A stretch of 38,567 nt of DNA from Colwellia echini (GTDB taxonomy: Bacteria; Pseudomonadota; Gammaproteobacteria; Enterobacterales; Alteromonadaceae). Positions 9,726 to 18,750 of the stretch are shown here, one piece after another. The notes under the pieces are model-generated. The model saw only the letters and a list, made by a program, of their open reading frames with translations. It did no database searches and was not told the DNA's origin. Within the stretch, counting starts at the first letter, position 1, and the number at the start of each line of letters is the position of its first letter. The stretch is taken from positions 1 through 38,567 of the forward strand of contig NZ_PJAI02000024.1 of NCBI RefSeq assembly GCF_002843355.2, in the 5' to 3' direction. The translations under genes were made by a program, and so were the position numbers.

Positions 9726-11627
9726 GTGTCTAACGGAATATTGACAAAATGGTTTTTTATTAGCGTATTTTCCATTGTCGGAAGTTTTATTTTAGTGTCA
9801 GAAGTGAATGCTGATTTCTTAAAAATGCCAGAAATTGAGCAATTGAGACAAATTAAAGAAAAAACATTGCTTAAAGATATGAACATCCCTGCCGTTCGCG
9901 ATAGGTTGCCTGATCCACAAGCTGGGCCAAGACTTGCAGTGTCTGAATTTAGAATACAAGGCTTAGTAGAGTTTCCTGAATTAGGTATAACTCATGAAGC
10001 TATTAGTCAATTAGTGGAAAACATACGCTTCAACTTAATGGCAGAAGGTAAGCTTTTAAAGTCAGGTTATACCCTTGATGAATTAGGCGAAGTATCAGAT
10101 ATGTTGGTTGATATTGAAGAAGAAACAATTGACCGACATGTAACTTCTCTTGAAGTACAAAAATTAGTTTGGCTGATACGTGCGCAACAAGGTAAACGAG
10201 GCGTAACTATCGGGCAAATTGAAGGTGTTGCCAGTAGCATTACACAGTTTTATCGTGAACGAGGTTTTATACTCGCAAAAGCTTATATACCTAAGCAGCA
10301 AGTACGTGATGGTATTGTAAAATTAACAGTATTACTTGGAACTTTGGGAGAAGTTTCTATAAAAAATAACAGCATGTATGATTCTAAAGTATTAGAGCAA
10401 GTATTTGATGAATTTATTGATAAGCCCGTTACTAGCCAAACTATTGAAGAAAGTCTATTTCTTATTAACAACTTCCCAGGTATTAGTGTTGATGGTTATT
10501 TTGAACCAGGAACGCAAGTGGGTGACACGCGTTTAAACGTTAATGTAAGAAGCGAAAGAACGTTTAACTTTTCCACACGTATTGATAATCACGGTACTGT
10601 TGATTCTGGTTTGTATCGTTTATTTCTTGATGCCCAAGTAAATAACGTGTTTGGTATTGCAGACTATATTCATTTAAGTCTTTTACAATCGGTATTTCCG
10701 TTTGGTACAACATATGGGCAGCTAAGTTACGATAGTAACTTCTTTAGTCCTAGAATTAGAGCCGGTTTTGATATTTCGGAAAACCAATTTGTATCTGATC
10801 AATCAACCGCAATAGGCACAACAGAATTAAGTGGTATTGTAAATGTTTATGGCGCGAACTTAAGTTATATTGCTCAGCGTAGTCGTAAAAGAAATAGCAG
10901 TTATGAGTTTGGCGTTGAACGTATTAATTCAGATTTACAATATGGAGAAATAGCGGCCTCAACTCGCTTTTTAGATCAGGAACTATTAAATTATTATGTC
11001 TCTTATAGCCTTGATTTACTTGATGATGAAAATAAATTGTTACACGATGTTACGTTTACTTATAATAGAGGGCATGTAGAACTTGGTTATAGTCAAGGAC
11101 AAGAACGTGATTTTAACGTATATTCTATGGAATATTCTTTACTAAGTTTTATAAATATTCCCTTTACTGAAAGCAGTTCAAGACTGATTTTCAAAAACTA
11201 TTTACAATATTCAGGTACAACCCTTTCAAGTATTTCTAGATATTCATTAACAGGACCAACAAGAATTCGCGGTTTTACTCAAAGTTACTTTACCGGCGAT
11301 GATGCGGTTTACATTGGCCTAGATTGGATGTTTAATAGCCCCGAAATATTTAACTTTAGCGTTTCAGATGTAGAATTTAATAATGTATTCAAACCCTTTG
11401 TGTTTTTAGATTATGGTTTTGGTTACCGTTACGCATTACAAGAAGGTGAGCCTAACGCAACGGCTAACTTGGCGGATATAGGGTTAGGTGTACAAATTAG
11501 TCATAACAGTGGTTTAAGTGGAACAGTTCAAGTTGCTTTTCCGGTAATGAGTAATTTAAAAATTATTGGTGAAGAGCCAGAATATGACTCAGCACTACTT
11601 AGTTTTAACATTCAGTTTAGCTTTTAA
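9726..11627 (+). CDS. TpsB-family two-partner secretion transporter (FhaC/ShlB-like)
   Basis: This 633-residue protein should form the outer-membrane pore that exports the upstream exoprotein. It starts at GTG 9726, with AAGG about 9 nt upstream. Residues 1-29 form a signal peptide (hydrophobic core, cleavage after VNA). Residues ~65-275 hold two POTRA-like domains; the first seems enlarged by an acidic helical insert around residues 110-155. From ~285 onward, alternating strands starting with the segment RIDNHGTVDSG form the 16-strand barrel. The conserved barrel-lumen motif appears as TRIRGF near residue 510 (family VRGY/F), and the protein ends in Phe, as outer-membrane barrels do. The gene follows the exoprotein in the usual tpsA-tpsB order, 119 bp apart. 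Confidence 0.9.
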   Translation: MSNGILTKWFFISVFSIVGSFILVSEVNADFLKMPEIEQLRQIKEKTLLKDMNIPAVRDRLPDPQAGPRLAVSEFRIQGLVEFPELGITHEAISQLVENIRFNLMAEGKLLKSGYTLDELGEVSDMLVDIEEETIDRHVTSLEVQKLVWLIRAQQGKRGVTIGQIEGVASSITQFYRERGFILAKAYIPKQQVRDGIVKLTVLLGTLGEVSIKNNSMYDSKVLEQVFDEFIDKPVTSQTIEESLFLINNFPGISVDGYFEPGTQVGDTRLNVNVRSERTFNFSTRIDNHGTVDSGLYRLFLDAQVNNVFGIADYIHLSLLQSVFPFGTTYGQLSYDSNFFSPRIRAGFDISENQFVSDQSTAIGTTELSGIVNVYGANLSYIAQRSRKRNSSYEFGVERINSDLQYGEIAASTRFLDQELLNYYVSYSLDLLDDENKLLHDVTFTYNRGHVELGYSQGQERDFNVYSMEYSLLSFINIPFTESSSRLIFKNYLQYSGTTLSSISRYSLTGPTRIRGFTQSYFTGDDAVYIGLDWMFNSPEIFNFSVSDVEFNNVFKPFVFLDYGFGYRYALQEGEPNATANLADIGLGVQISHNSGLSGTVQVAFPVMSNLKIIGEEPEYDSALLSFNIQFSF

Positions 11628-11759
11628 TTAATATTTTACAGTATGTTCTTTGCTCAATTCAGCAAGGTTAATAAAAAGATAAATTAAAGTTAATTTTAAG
11701 CGAGTTTTTTATTGAATTTTAGGCGTAAATATTTTAGTTTATACACAGTAAATCAGGAT

Positions 11760-11784
11760 GAACACATTAACTCTAATAGTGTTC
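11760..11784 (+). promoter_or_regulatory. Inverted repeat upstream of hcp
   Basis: The arms GAACAC and GTGTTC, separated by 13 bp, lie 30 bp upstream of the hcp start in a 186-bp AT-rich gap. The gap must contain the promoter of the T6SS island. No convincing sigma-54 or sigma-70 boxes could be fixed by eye. The repeat may be an operator or a 5'-UTR hairpin. Confidence 0.3.
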
Positions 11785-11813
11785 TTTAACTTTAAAAATG
11801 GAAATGGAAAAAT

Positions 11814-12296
11814 ATGGCAATATATCTTGAGTTTGAAGGAATCAAAGGCAACGTTACAGCTGAAGGCTTTGAAGATCACGTTTTAGTTGATTCAGTAAGT
11901 TTCGGCGTTAGCCGTGGCCTTACAATGATTTCAGGTAAAATGGCGAACCGTGAAGTAGGTAAGCCTAACGTATCAGAAGTATCTTTAACTAAAAAAGCAG
12001 ATAACTCAGTTTCTGCATTATTTAAAGAAGCGGTATCTGGTTCTTCAGGTAAAAAAGTAACGCTTAAATTTGTACGCACAGGAAGTGATAAAGTTGAAGA
12101 GTTTATGCAATACGCTCTACAAGACTGCTTAGTAAGTAGTTATCACATTGCTGCTGACGGCGATGAAGAGCCTACTGAAAACCTAACACTTAGCTTCTCT
12201 AAGTGTGAGATCAACTACACTGACTACGATGGTAGTAACAAGTCTGGTAGCCCGCAACGTGCAGGTTATGACTTAACTTCAGCAAAAGCACTTTAG
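11814..12296 (+). CDS. hcp: Hcp, T6SS inner-tube protein
   Basis: At 160 residues it has the usual Hcp length. The N-terminus (MAIYLEFEGIKG) and the internal pattern of SVSFGVSRG, KPNVSEVSLTKKAD and the SYHIAADGDEEPTENLTLSFSK block are characteristic of the Hcp1 beta-barrel family. Hexameric rings stack into the tube that is fired with VgrG, and the lumen can carry small effectors. It begins at ATG 11814 after a purine-rich stretch. A terminator hairpin follows immediately, so hcp is probably expressed above the downstream island with limited read-through. No sheath (TssB/C) or membrane-complex genes are in view. This is an auxiliary hcp-vgrG cluster that must use apparatus genes encoded elsewhere. 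Confidence 0.95.
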   Translation: MAIYLEFEGIKGNVTAEGFEDHVLVDSVSFGVSRGLTMISGKMANREVGKPNVSEVSLTKKADNSVSALFKEAVSGSSGKKVTLKFVRTGSDKVEEFMQYALQDCLVSSYHIAADGDEEPTENLTLSFSKCEINYTDYDGSNKSGSPQRAGYDLTSAKAL

Positions 12297-12307
12297 TTTT
12301 TGCTCGT

Positions 12308-12333
12308 AAATACAGCCCTTTGGGGCTGTATTT
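12308..12333 (+). terminator. Terminator after hcp
   Basis: An 11-bp perfect stem (AAATACAGCCC / GGGCTGTATTT) with a TTTG loop lies 12 bp after the hcp stop. The stem itself ends in TTT and only a weak T-rich tract follows, so partial read-through into vgrG is plausible. Confidence 0.75.
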
Positions 12334-12413
12334 GTTTACCTCTACATATCAAATTATTCCAAAAGAATAGAATATCTTTTCTTTATAATATTCTCAGGGA
12401 AGGGAAATAGTAA

Positions 12414-14441
12414 ATGAGTGAATTTACTCAAGATGGACGTTTTCTATCAATTGTTACCCCGTTAGCAAAAGATGAACTTCTGCTCACTTCGATTAATGGT
12501 ATCGAAGCCATCTCGTCTCTTTTTCAATTTAGTCTTACCGTAATTTCTCAAAATGTTGAGATTAAACCACAAGACTTAATTAATAAAACAATTACCTTTA
12601 CTATTCACGGCGCAGAAGAGCGAGTGTTTAATGGTTATGTGAGCCACTTTACTTTTGGCGAAATTAAAAGTAATGGTTTACGAGAATACCAACTTAATGT
12701 TGTACCGTGGACATGGTTTCTCAATCAAACTGAAAACCGTCGTATTTTTCAAAATAAAAATACTAAAGATATTGTTAGTCAAGTCTTTGCCGACTTAGGT
12801 TATAACGATTTTGATTTTAAAGCCGCGGGTGGTAACCCACGCGAATATTGTGTGCAATACGGTGAAAGTGACTTAACCTTTGTTATGCGCCTATTAGCGG
12901 AAGAAGGTTATGCCTGCTTCTTTAATCACGAAAAGAAAAAACACACGCTAGTTATTGTCGATCAAATGAGTGCTTATGCTGAAACTGCACAAAGTAAACT
13001 CACGTATTCAAAAGGTAATAGCCCAGATGCTGAAATTAACGCATGGCAACATAACTACGAACTAAAAAAAGGCGAGTGGATAGTTAATGACTATAACTTT
13101 AAAGAGCCTAATAAAAACTTAATATCACAAAGTGCCTCAAAAAGTAATTTAGAAAAAAACAGCCAATTTAAACACTATGCCTACCCAAGCCAGTATGATT
13201 TTACAATAGGTAAAAAACTTGCTGATGTAAGAATGGACGCTGAAGAGGCTGGCGCTAACACTATTAGTGGCGGCAGTAATTGTAGTACTTTTACTGCGGG
13301 TCAGTTTTTTAACTTAGAAAAGCATGAAACTAAATCTGAACAAGGCAAATTTTTACTGTTAAGTGTACATCACCAAGCAAGTGATTCAACGTACTTTACA
13401 AGCCAGGGTGGAGACAACCACTACAGTAATTCATTTACTTGTATGCCACTTGAAAACACCTATAGACCGCCAATGGTTTATACACGTCCAGTAATGTATG
13501 GGCCACAATCAGCACTTGTTACAGGCCCTAAAGGCGAAGAGATTTATATAGACGAGTTTGGCCGCATAAAAGTACAGTTTATGTGGGATCGCGACGGTAA
13601 AAAAGACGAAAATAGCTCGTGTTTTATTCGCGTAATGCAATCTTTTGCTGGTAATGGCTGGGGCTCATCATTCATCCCACGTATCGGCCATGAAGTTATT
13701 GTAAGCTTTTTAGATGGTGACCCAGACCGACCAATTGTTACTGGTAGTGTTTATAACGGTAGCAACAAACCACCATTTGCATCTAAAACACAAACTGGTA
13801 TTAAAACCCGATCAAGTAAAAAAGGCGGTAACGATAATTTTAATGAACTGAGCTTTGAAGATAAAAAAGACAGTGAAAAAGTTTATATTCAAGCTGAGAA
13901 AGATTTCGATACACTGGTTAAGAATAATTTAGACACCCACGTAAAAAATAATGAAACCTTAACGGTTGATAATGACCGAGATAAACACGTAAAGAATAAT
14001 GAAGTTTCCAATATCGATAAAGATCGAACCAAGACCGTTGGTAAAAATCAAAAAGAAAGTATTGGTGATAGCAAAAGTATTAGTGTTGGTAAAAACCATA
14101 CGGAAAGTGTTGGTGAAAATGTAACCATTGATATAGGTAAAAACTTCGATTTCAGTGTCGGCGGTGATCATTCAGAATCTATATCTAAAAATATGACCAT
14201 TAATATTGATAAAGATTTACAAGAAACAGTAAGTGGTAAATATACTGAGGCAGTAACAAAAGAGTATGGTTTAAAAGCAAAGTCGATAACTTTACAAGCG
14301 GATAAACAAATTACTCTTAAAACAGGCTCTGCTCAAATTGTGATGAAGAGCAATGGTGATATTACCATTAGCGGAAAAAATATTAACGTAAAAGGCTCAG
14401 GCAATGTCGTATTAAAAGGAAGTAAGGTTATGTCTAACTAA
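12414..14441 (+). CDS. vgrG: VgrG, T6SS spike protein
   Basis: This 675-residue protein is the trimeric spike. Residues 1-~370 show the gp27-like base (start FTQDGRFLSIVTPL; NRRIFQNKNTKDIVSQVFADLGY; CVQYGESDLTFVMRLLAEEGYACFF). Residues ~375-460 form the gp5 OB-fold, with IYIDEFGRIKVQFMWDRDG, RVMQSFAGNGWG and SFLDGDPDRPIVTGSVYNG. From ~490, short repeats (NNETLTVDNDRDK, VGKNHTESVGEN, KNMTINIDKD) build the gp5C-like triple beta-helix needle. The protein ends at residue 675 with no added enzymatic domain, so it is a non-evolved VgrG that relies on separate cargo. The start at ATG 12414 has a strong AGGGAAGGG upstream. The next gene starts 3 nt after its stop. Confidence 0.96.
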   Translation: MSEFTQDGRFLSIVTPLAKDELLLTSINGIEAISSLFQFSLTVISQNVEIKPQDLINKTITFTIHGAEERVFNGYVSHFTFGEIKSNGLREYQLNVVPWTWFLNQTENRRIFQNKNTKDIVSQVFADLGYNDFDFKAAGGNPREYCVQYGESDLTFVMRLLAEEGYACFFNHEKKKHTLVIVDQMSAYAETAQSKLTYSKGNSPDAEINAWQHNYELKKGEWIVNDYNFKEPNKNLISQSASKSNLEKNSQFKHYAYPSQYDFTIGKKLADVRMDAEEAGANTISGGSNCSTFTAGQFFNLEKHETKSEQGKFLLLSVHHQASDSTYFTSQGGDNHYSNSFTCMPLENTYRPPMVYTRPVMYGPQSALVTGPKGEEIYIDEFGRIKVQFMWDRDGKKDENSSCFIRVMQSFAGNGWGSSFIPRIGHEVIVSFLDGDPDRPIVTGSVYNGSNKPPFASKTQTGIKTRSSKKGGNDNFNELSFEDKKDSEKVYIQAEKDFDTLVKNNLDTHVKNNETLTVDNDRDKHVKNNEVSNIDKDRTKTVGKNQKESIGDSKSISVGKNHTESVGENVTIDIGKNFDFSVGGDHSESISKNMTINIDKDLQETVSGKYTEAVTKEYGLKAKSITLQADKQITLKTGSAQIVMKSNGDITISGKNINVKGSGNVVLKGSKVMSN

Positions 14442-14444
14442 CCC

Positions 14445-14981
14445 ATGATGACTGATAAATTATTAACCAAATTTGAAGAGAATAATGACACCTTGGCTAG
14501 CAGCTTCAATATTGCAGCAGGAGAAATTATAATTGGTACGCTTGTTGGGATAGATGATAGTGGGCAAGCGCAGGTTGACTTTCCACAAAACCCTGCATCT
14601 ACACCATTAATTGCAACTACCACCACAGTAGTCACACAACAACAAGTATCAAGACAAGTTGCGTTGTTATTTAACCAAGGTTATTTAAATAAGCCTATTA
14701 TTATAGGGCTAATTCATAACCCACTCGACGCTATGCTTGAAAACTTTGATCCTACAGTAACAACTGAAAAAGTTGAGTTAACGGGTGACCTCTCTATGGA
14801 TAATGTCAGTGTTGACGGAAATAACGTTACTTTTGAAGCAAAAGAACAAATGGTATTTAAGTGTGGTGAATCAAGTATAACATTAACTAAATCAGGTAAA
14901 GTTTTGATCCGAGGTAAGTATCTTTTAAATCGCTCTAGCGGTGTTAATAGAATTATGGGTGGATCAGTTCAAGTGAATTGA
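14445..14981 (+). CDS. DUF6484-domain T6SS accessory protein
   Basis: A 178-residue protein starting 3 nt after vgrG at ATG 14445 (a second ATG follows at 14448). Residues ~25-100 (GEIIIGTLVGIDDSGQAQVDFPQNP...VALLFNQGYLNKPIIIGLIHNP) resemble the small OB-like DUF6484 domain found next to VgrG genes. The C-terminal third (VSVDGNNVTFEAKEQMVFKCGESSITLTKSGKVLIRG) repeats in beta-helical fashion, like a VgrG needle or DUF2345 segment. It may therefore extend the spike or sit between the VgrG tip and the PAAR-like protein. That position is inferred from sequence style and gene order; no enzyme motif is seen. Confidence 0.75.
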   Translation: MMTDKLLTKFEENNDTLASSFNIAAGEIIIGTLVGIDDSGQAQVDFPQNPASTPLIATTTTVVTQQQVSRQVALLFNQGYLNKPIIIGLIHNPLDAMLENFDPTVTTEKVELTGDLSMDNVSVDGNNVTFEAKEQMVFKCGESSITLTKSGKVLIRGKYLLNRSSGVNRIMGGSVQVN

Positions 14982-15002
14982 TACACTTAAGGTCATTATT
15001 TC

Positions 15003-15995
15003 ATGCTTCAAATCAAAAACACTACACCATTTTCGGCAGATATAGCTTCATTTCCCAATGAACAAGGGATTGATTCAATTTATATTGTTGTAAAATCTAC
15101 GTTTATCATGGGTCAACAATGGAGCTTAGCAACAGAGCAAACACCTCCACAAAAAGCAGATGAATACTGGGGTGAGCCAGGTAAATCTAGTATTAAAAAG
15201 CTTTCTGATTTTCACGTAGGTAAAAATAATACTGATATAATTATGCAAGGTAATGCTTGTGCGATAAATCATCAAGATGTTAATCAACTTGATGTTCACT
15301 TAACTGTTGGTCATGTAAATAAAACGGTTAAAGTTTTTGGAGATAGACACTGGGAAAATGGTTTACCTAGCGCTCCTGCTACTTTCCAATCAATGCCATT
15401 AGTATATGAACGTGCTTTTGGTGGCGAACATAAAGTTGATGAAACTAAGATACTTGCAGAAGAAAGAAACTTAGTTGGTTGTGGTTTTTCAGGGAAACGC
15501 TCAAGAGCTGAAATGGAAGGTGTTTCACTGCCTAATATTGAAAACCCACCTGAACTGATACGCAATATACATGATACTCCTACACCTGCTGGCTTTGCAG
15601 CCACTTGCGGATATTGGTCTCCGAGATACCAGTGGGCAGGTACTTACGATGAAGAATGGATATCAACACGTGCTCCCTATTTACCATTAGATTTTGATAA
15701 ACGTTTTTTAAATGCAGCACACCCGGATTTAATTTATCCAGGCTATTTACAGGGTGGCGAGCCGATATTGATTAAAGGTATGCATGCCAACGGTGATATT
15801 AATTTAACGGTACCACATGTAAAAATGGTTTGTAATGTTAACTTGAAGGGAAAAAAAATCCCAATAGACCTACATATTGAAACGTTAACACTAGAGCCTA
15901 ACCAACAACATTTATCTATGGTGTGGCTTGCATCATTTCAATGTGATAAAAATTTATTAAATATTAATGAAATTGAGTTATCTCTGTCTCGTTAA
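15003..15995 (+). CDS. DUF2169-family T6SS effector adaptor
   Basis: A 330-residue protein with the DUF2169 pattern: N-terminal LQIKNTTPFSADIASFPNEQGIDSIYIVVKSTF, then ADEYWGEPGKSSIKKLSDFHVGKNNTDIIMQG, VFGDRHWENG, PLVYERAFGG and the C-terminal half with APYLPLDFDKRFLNAAHPDLIYPGYLQGGEP. DUF2169 proteins lie between VgrG and PAAR-like or effector genes and are understood to act as loading adaptors/chaperones. Its place between the DUF6484 and DUF4150 genes fits that role. It is cytoplasmic with no signal peptide. The start at ATG 15003 follows AAGG about 12 nt upstream. Confidence 0.85.
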   Translation: MLQIKNTTPFSADIASFPNEQGIDSIYIVVKSTFIMGQQWSLATEQTPPQKADEYWGEPGKSSIKKLSDFHVGKNNTDIIMQGNACAINHQDVNQLDVHLTVGHVNKTVKVFGDRHWENGLPSAPATFQSMPLVYERAFGGEHKVDETKILAEERNLVGCGFSGKRSRAEMEGVSLPNIENPPELIRNIHDTPTPAGFAATCGYWSPRYQWAGTYDEEWISTRAPYLPLDFDKRFLNAAHPDLIYPGYLQGGEPILIKGMHANGDINLTVPHVKMVCNVNLKGKKIPIDLHIETLTLEPNQQHLSMVWLASFQCDKNLLNINEIELSLSR

Positions 15996-16023
15996 TTTAA
16001 CCGTATTTTAGTTGGAGTAAAGC

Positions 16024-16404
16024 ATGGCACAATCAACCTTTGCAAATTCTCGTGGCATTGCACATAAAGGCAGTGGTGGTATGAGTATTGCTTTTCCTGA
16101 TGTGTGTAAAACACAGGTAGGACCGGCAGTTGTTCCTATTCCTTATCCTAATATAGGAATGGCGTCGGACACCGACAAAGGCCCTAAAGCGGTAAAAACT
16201 GATAAAAAAATGCCGATGGTCAAAGGCGCTATTTACAAAAAAAGTACAGGTGATGAACCTGGAATTCATAAAGGGCTAATAAGTAGCAAAACCAAAGGTG
16301 AATGCGAATTTATGATGTATTCTTTCGATGTAAAGTTTGAAGGAAAAAACGCTTGTAGAATGGGTGATCCTTTGTTCCATAATAAAAAAAATATAATGGG
16401 TTAA
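16024..16404 (+). CDS. DUF4150 PAAR-like tip protein
   Basis: A 126-residue protein with the DUF4150 signature: FPDVCKTQVGPAVVPIPYPNIGMASDTDKGPKAVK near the N-terminus and CEFMMYSFDVKFEGKNACRMGDPLFHNKKN at the end. DUF4150 proteins have a PAAR-like cone fold and cap the VgrG spike. The conserved Cys and His residues of the final third are candidate metal ligands. It carries no fused toxin, so the toxin two genes downstream of the HEAT gene is probably separate cargo. A clear GGAG ribosome site precedes ATG 16024. Confidence 0.85.
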   Translation: MAQSTFANSRGIAHKGSGGMSIAFPDVCKTQVGPAVVPIPYPNIGMASDTDKGPKAVKTDKKMPMVKGAIYKKSTGDEPGIHKGLISSKTKGECEFMMYSFDVKFEGKNACRMGDPLFHNKKNIMG

Positions 16405-16411
16405 TAGCGTT

Positions 16412-17695
16412 TTGAACAGAACTAGTAGTACGCTAAAAAAACAAGAAAATGCATATCGAGACATCACTGAACAATTTGTTATTGATGCTTCTTTCTTGTG
16501 GTTGTTGCGATCAATTGGTGTTAACCAACCTCACTATTACCTTGATGATCTAGCAAATATTGAAAAACGCATTGATGCCAACCTCGATGGGTTAATGTGT
16601 AACTTTCAACAAGCTTGGGACATATGTCTCGAAGAGTTACAATATGAGCAGGCAGGTGAAACTTTTACCGCAGCGATTATTGCCTTTCGTAGTCGTGATA
16701 TTGATAAAATAAAGTTTATTGTTGAGCATGGCAGTTGTAACGAAGAAACGTTCAAAGGGCTGGTCTCAGCAATGGCATGGTTGCCGAAGAATCTAAATCG
16801 CGAATGGATAGATAGATTATTATACAGTAAGTCACTCGAACACAAGTATATCTCAATAGCCTTGTGTAGTGTTTTACGTAAAAATCCAGGTGATATGGTA
16901 AAAGAGATACTCACCCGTGAAGACTGTTTATCACACCCTAAACTATTAATACGCACTTTACGTTTAGTGGGTGAACTCAAGCTTTATGCTTGCGCTAACC
17001 TCGTTCAAAATCAATTAGGTCATGAATCGCCTGCCGTCATTTTTTGGGCCAATTGGTCATTAATCATGTTAGGGGAACATACACGTGTTTTGGCTCTTTA
17101 TGATGCCATTAAAGAAGAGTCTCCAATACAATTCCTTGCCTTACAAACAGTATTTAAAATATTACCCGTAGACAAAGCACGTTCTTTGATATCTGAATAT
17201 TCTACACAACCTGATTTATTACGTACGATGATTCGTTCAATTGGTATTTTGGGAGACCCTCACGCTATACCTTGGTTACTCGAAAGAATGAATAATTTTG
17301 AAACCGCAAAGCTTGCGGGAGAATCGTTTACCCTGATAACAGGTATTGATCTTGAACGATTTGAGTTAGTAATTGACGAGCCTGAAATTGACCAACAATT
17401 ACCAAATGATGATGAAGCAGACCAGAATGTAGCCCTTGATGAAGATGAAAACTTACCGTTTCCTGACGTTAATAAAGTTAACCATACGTGGTTACGTTAC
17501 CGAGACCGTTATAAAGTCGGTAGTCGGTATATTATGGGAATAGAAGTTAATCAAAATACTCCTGCTGTTGTTACCAAATTGAATAATATACTCAAACAAT
17601 CGTCGCAACGACAAAGACACAGTATTGCCTTAACATTAACCTTGTTAAATGCACAATCACCTTATATCAATACCAAAGCAAAAGGACAGGTATGA
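16412..17695 (+). CDS. TIGR02270-like HEAT-repeat protein of the T6SS island
   Basis: A 427-residue protein made mainly of paired helices in the style of TIGR02270/PBS-lyase HEAT-like repeats (for example residues ~150-215 and 235-305, with GDPHAIPWLLERM). The start is TTG 16412, 7 nt after the upstream stop. An in-frame stop lies just before it, and the first internal Met is ~60 residues in, so a TTG start is the best choice. Residues ~330-350 form a very acidic linker (DDEADQNVALDEDENLPFPD). Such proteins recur beside DUF2169 and thiolase-like genes in vgrG islands. A scaffold role in effector loading is inferred. It overlaps the next gene by 4 nt (ATGA), implying translational coupling. 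Confidence 0.7.
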   Translation: MNRTSSTLKKQENAYRDITEQFVIDASFLWLLRSIGVNQPHYYLDDLANIEKRIDANLDGLMCNFQQAWDICLEELQYEQAGETFTAAIIAFRSRDIDKIKFIVEHGSCNEETFKGLVSAMAWLPKNLNREWIDRLLYSKSLEHKYISIALCSVLRKNPGDMVKEILTREDCLSHPKLLIRTLRLVGELKLYACANLVQNQLGHESPAVIFWANWSLIMLGEHTRVLALYDAIKEESPIQFLALQTVFKILPVDKARSLISEYSTQPDLLRTMIRSIGILGDPHAIPWLLERMNNFETAKLAGESFTLITGIDLERFELVIDEPEIDQQLPNDDEADQNVALDEDENLPFPDVNKVNHTWLRYRDRYKVGSRYIMGIEVNQNTPAVVTKLNNILKQSSQRQRHSIALTLTLLNAQSPYINTKAKGQV

Positions 17696-18732
17696 GTCAG
17701 TCAGCCAAACTTTATATTGCGGCAACAGGTATGATAACCCCTGTTGGTGGTGACACTCAGATGACGGTAGCTGCAGTTAATGCAGGTATAAATGTTTATG
17801 CTGAATCTACTTATGTAAATCGTGAACAATACAAAATGAAATTGGCACAAGTACCTCATGATGCTTTACCACCATTAGACAAGAAAATAGCACAATTGAA
17901 ACTTAGTGGTCGCGAAAATAAAATGATTGTTATGGCAGCAACAGCATTATCCCAAATTTTTGAGCTATTCGAACCCTCCAAACCTATCCCTATATTTATT
18001 GCTGCACCTGAAAGTATTCCGGGTGCGACGACACCCATAAATAACAGCTTCTTACCTAAAATTATGCAACAAAGTGGAATTACGTTTGATACACAAAATA
18101 GCGCTGTATTTCCTTATGGGAGAGCTTCAGGGGCAATAGCATTAGCGAAAGCGTTTGAATGTATTCATAGTGCACAAGCTGATTATGCTATTTTACTAGG
18201 GGTTGACAGTTACGTTGATGCTAACCTATTGAGCATATTAGATGATGATAAGCGAGTATTAACTGAAGTCTCTACCGATAGCTTCGCACCTGGTGAGGCC
18301 GCCACTGCATTATTACTTGTTGGTGAAAATAAAAAAGCAAACTTGCCCAATATTCTCTCCACTATATCACTGCCAAGTGTGGCCAATGAAGAAGGGCATA
18401 GATACAGTGAACAGCCATTATTAGGTAATGGTTTAAGTCAAGCGGTGTCGGTAGCAATAAAAAACAGTGGATTAAAAAATATTGAAACGATTTACTCAAG
18501 TATGAACGGTGAATCTTTTCATAATAAAGAGTTTGGCGTAATGACGATTAGAAATAGTGCCTGTTTATCACCCGATTTAGAGCATCAACACCCAGCAGAC
18601 TGTTTTGGTGACATTGGTGCGGCAATTTTTCCTACGTTAATTGCTTTAGCAAGCAGCACTAAAGATAATTCGTCATTAGTGTATGCCAGTTCAGAGCAGG
18701 CCGGTCGTGGTGCTGTATGTGTGAAATCTTAA
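17692..18732 (+). CDS. Degenerate thiolase-fold (beta-ketoacyl-synthase-like) protein of the T6SS island
   Basis: A 346-residue protein with ketoacyl-synthase landmarks: AATGMITPVGGD at the N-terminus, LLGVDSY around 169-173, and SFAPGEAATALLLV at 197-210. The nucleophile motif (family TACASG) reads GRASG at 143-147, so Arg144 replaces the catalytic Cys. The first catalytic His region (family HGTGT) reads NGESF at 272-276, so Asn replaces His. Condensing activity is therefore unlikely, and the fold is probably reused as a binding or scaffold protein. Homologous thiolase-like proteins occur near vgrG and effector genes in other bacteria. It is coupled by ATGA overlap to the HEAT gene, suggesting the two act together. 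The motif alignment is by eye. Confidence 0.75.
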   Translation: MSQSAKLYIAATGMITPVGGDTQMTVAAVNAGINVYAESTYVNREQYKMKLAQVPHDALPPLDKKIAQLKLSGRENKMIVMAATALSQIFELFEPSKPIPIFIAAPESIPGATTPINNSFLPKIMQQSGITFDTQNSAVFPYGRASGAIALAKAFECIHSAQADYAILLGVDSYVDANLLSILDDDKRVLTEVSTDSFAPGEAATALLLVGENKKANLPNILSTISLPSVANEEGHRYSEQPLLGNGLSQAVSVAIKNSGLKNIETIYSSMNGESFHNKEFGVMTIRNSACLSPDLEHQHPADCFGDIGAAIFPTLIALASSTKDNSSLVYASSEQAGRGAVCVKS

Positions 18733-18750
18733 ATAAGATAGAAGGGTAAT

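Noticed and set aside
11641..11670. Terminator after the TpsB gene (TTGCT / AGCAA)
   Set aside because: The stem is only 5 bp without a T-run; too weak to call.
17692..18732. Functional fatty-acid or polyketide ketosynthase
   Set aside because: Catalytic Cys and His positions are replaced, no acyl-carrier protein or partner genes are nearby, and the context is T6SS.
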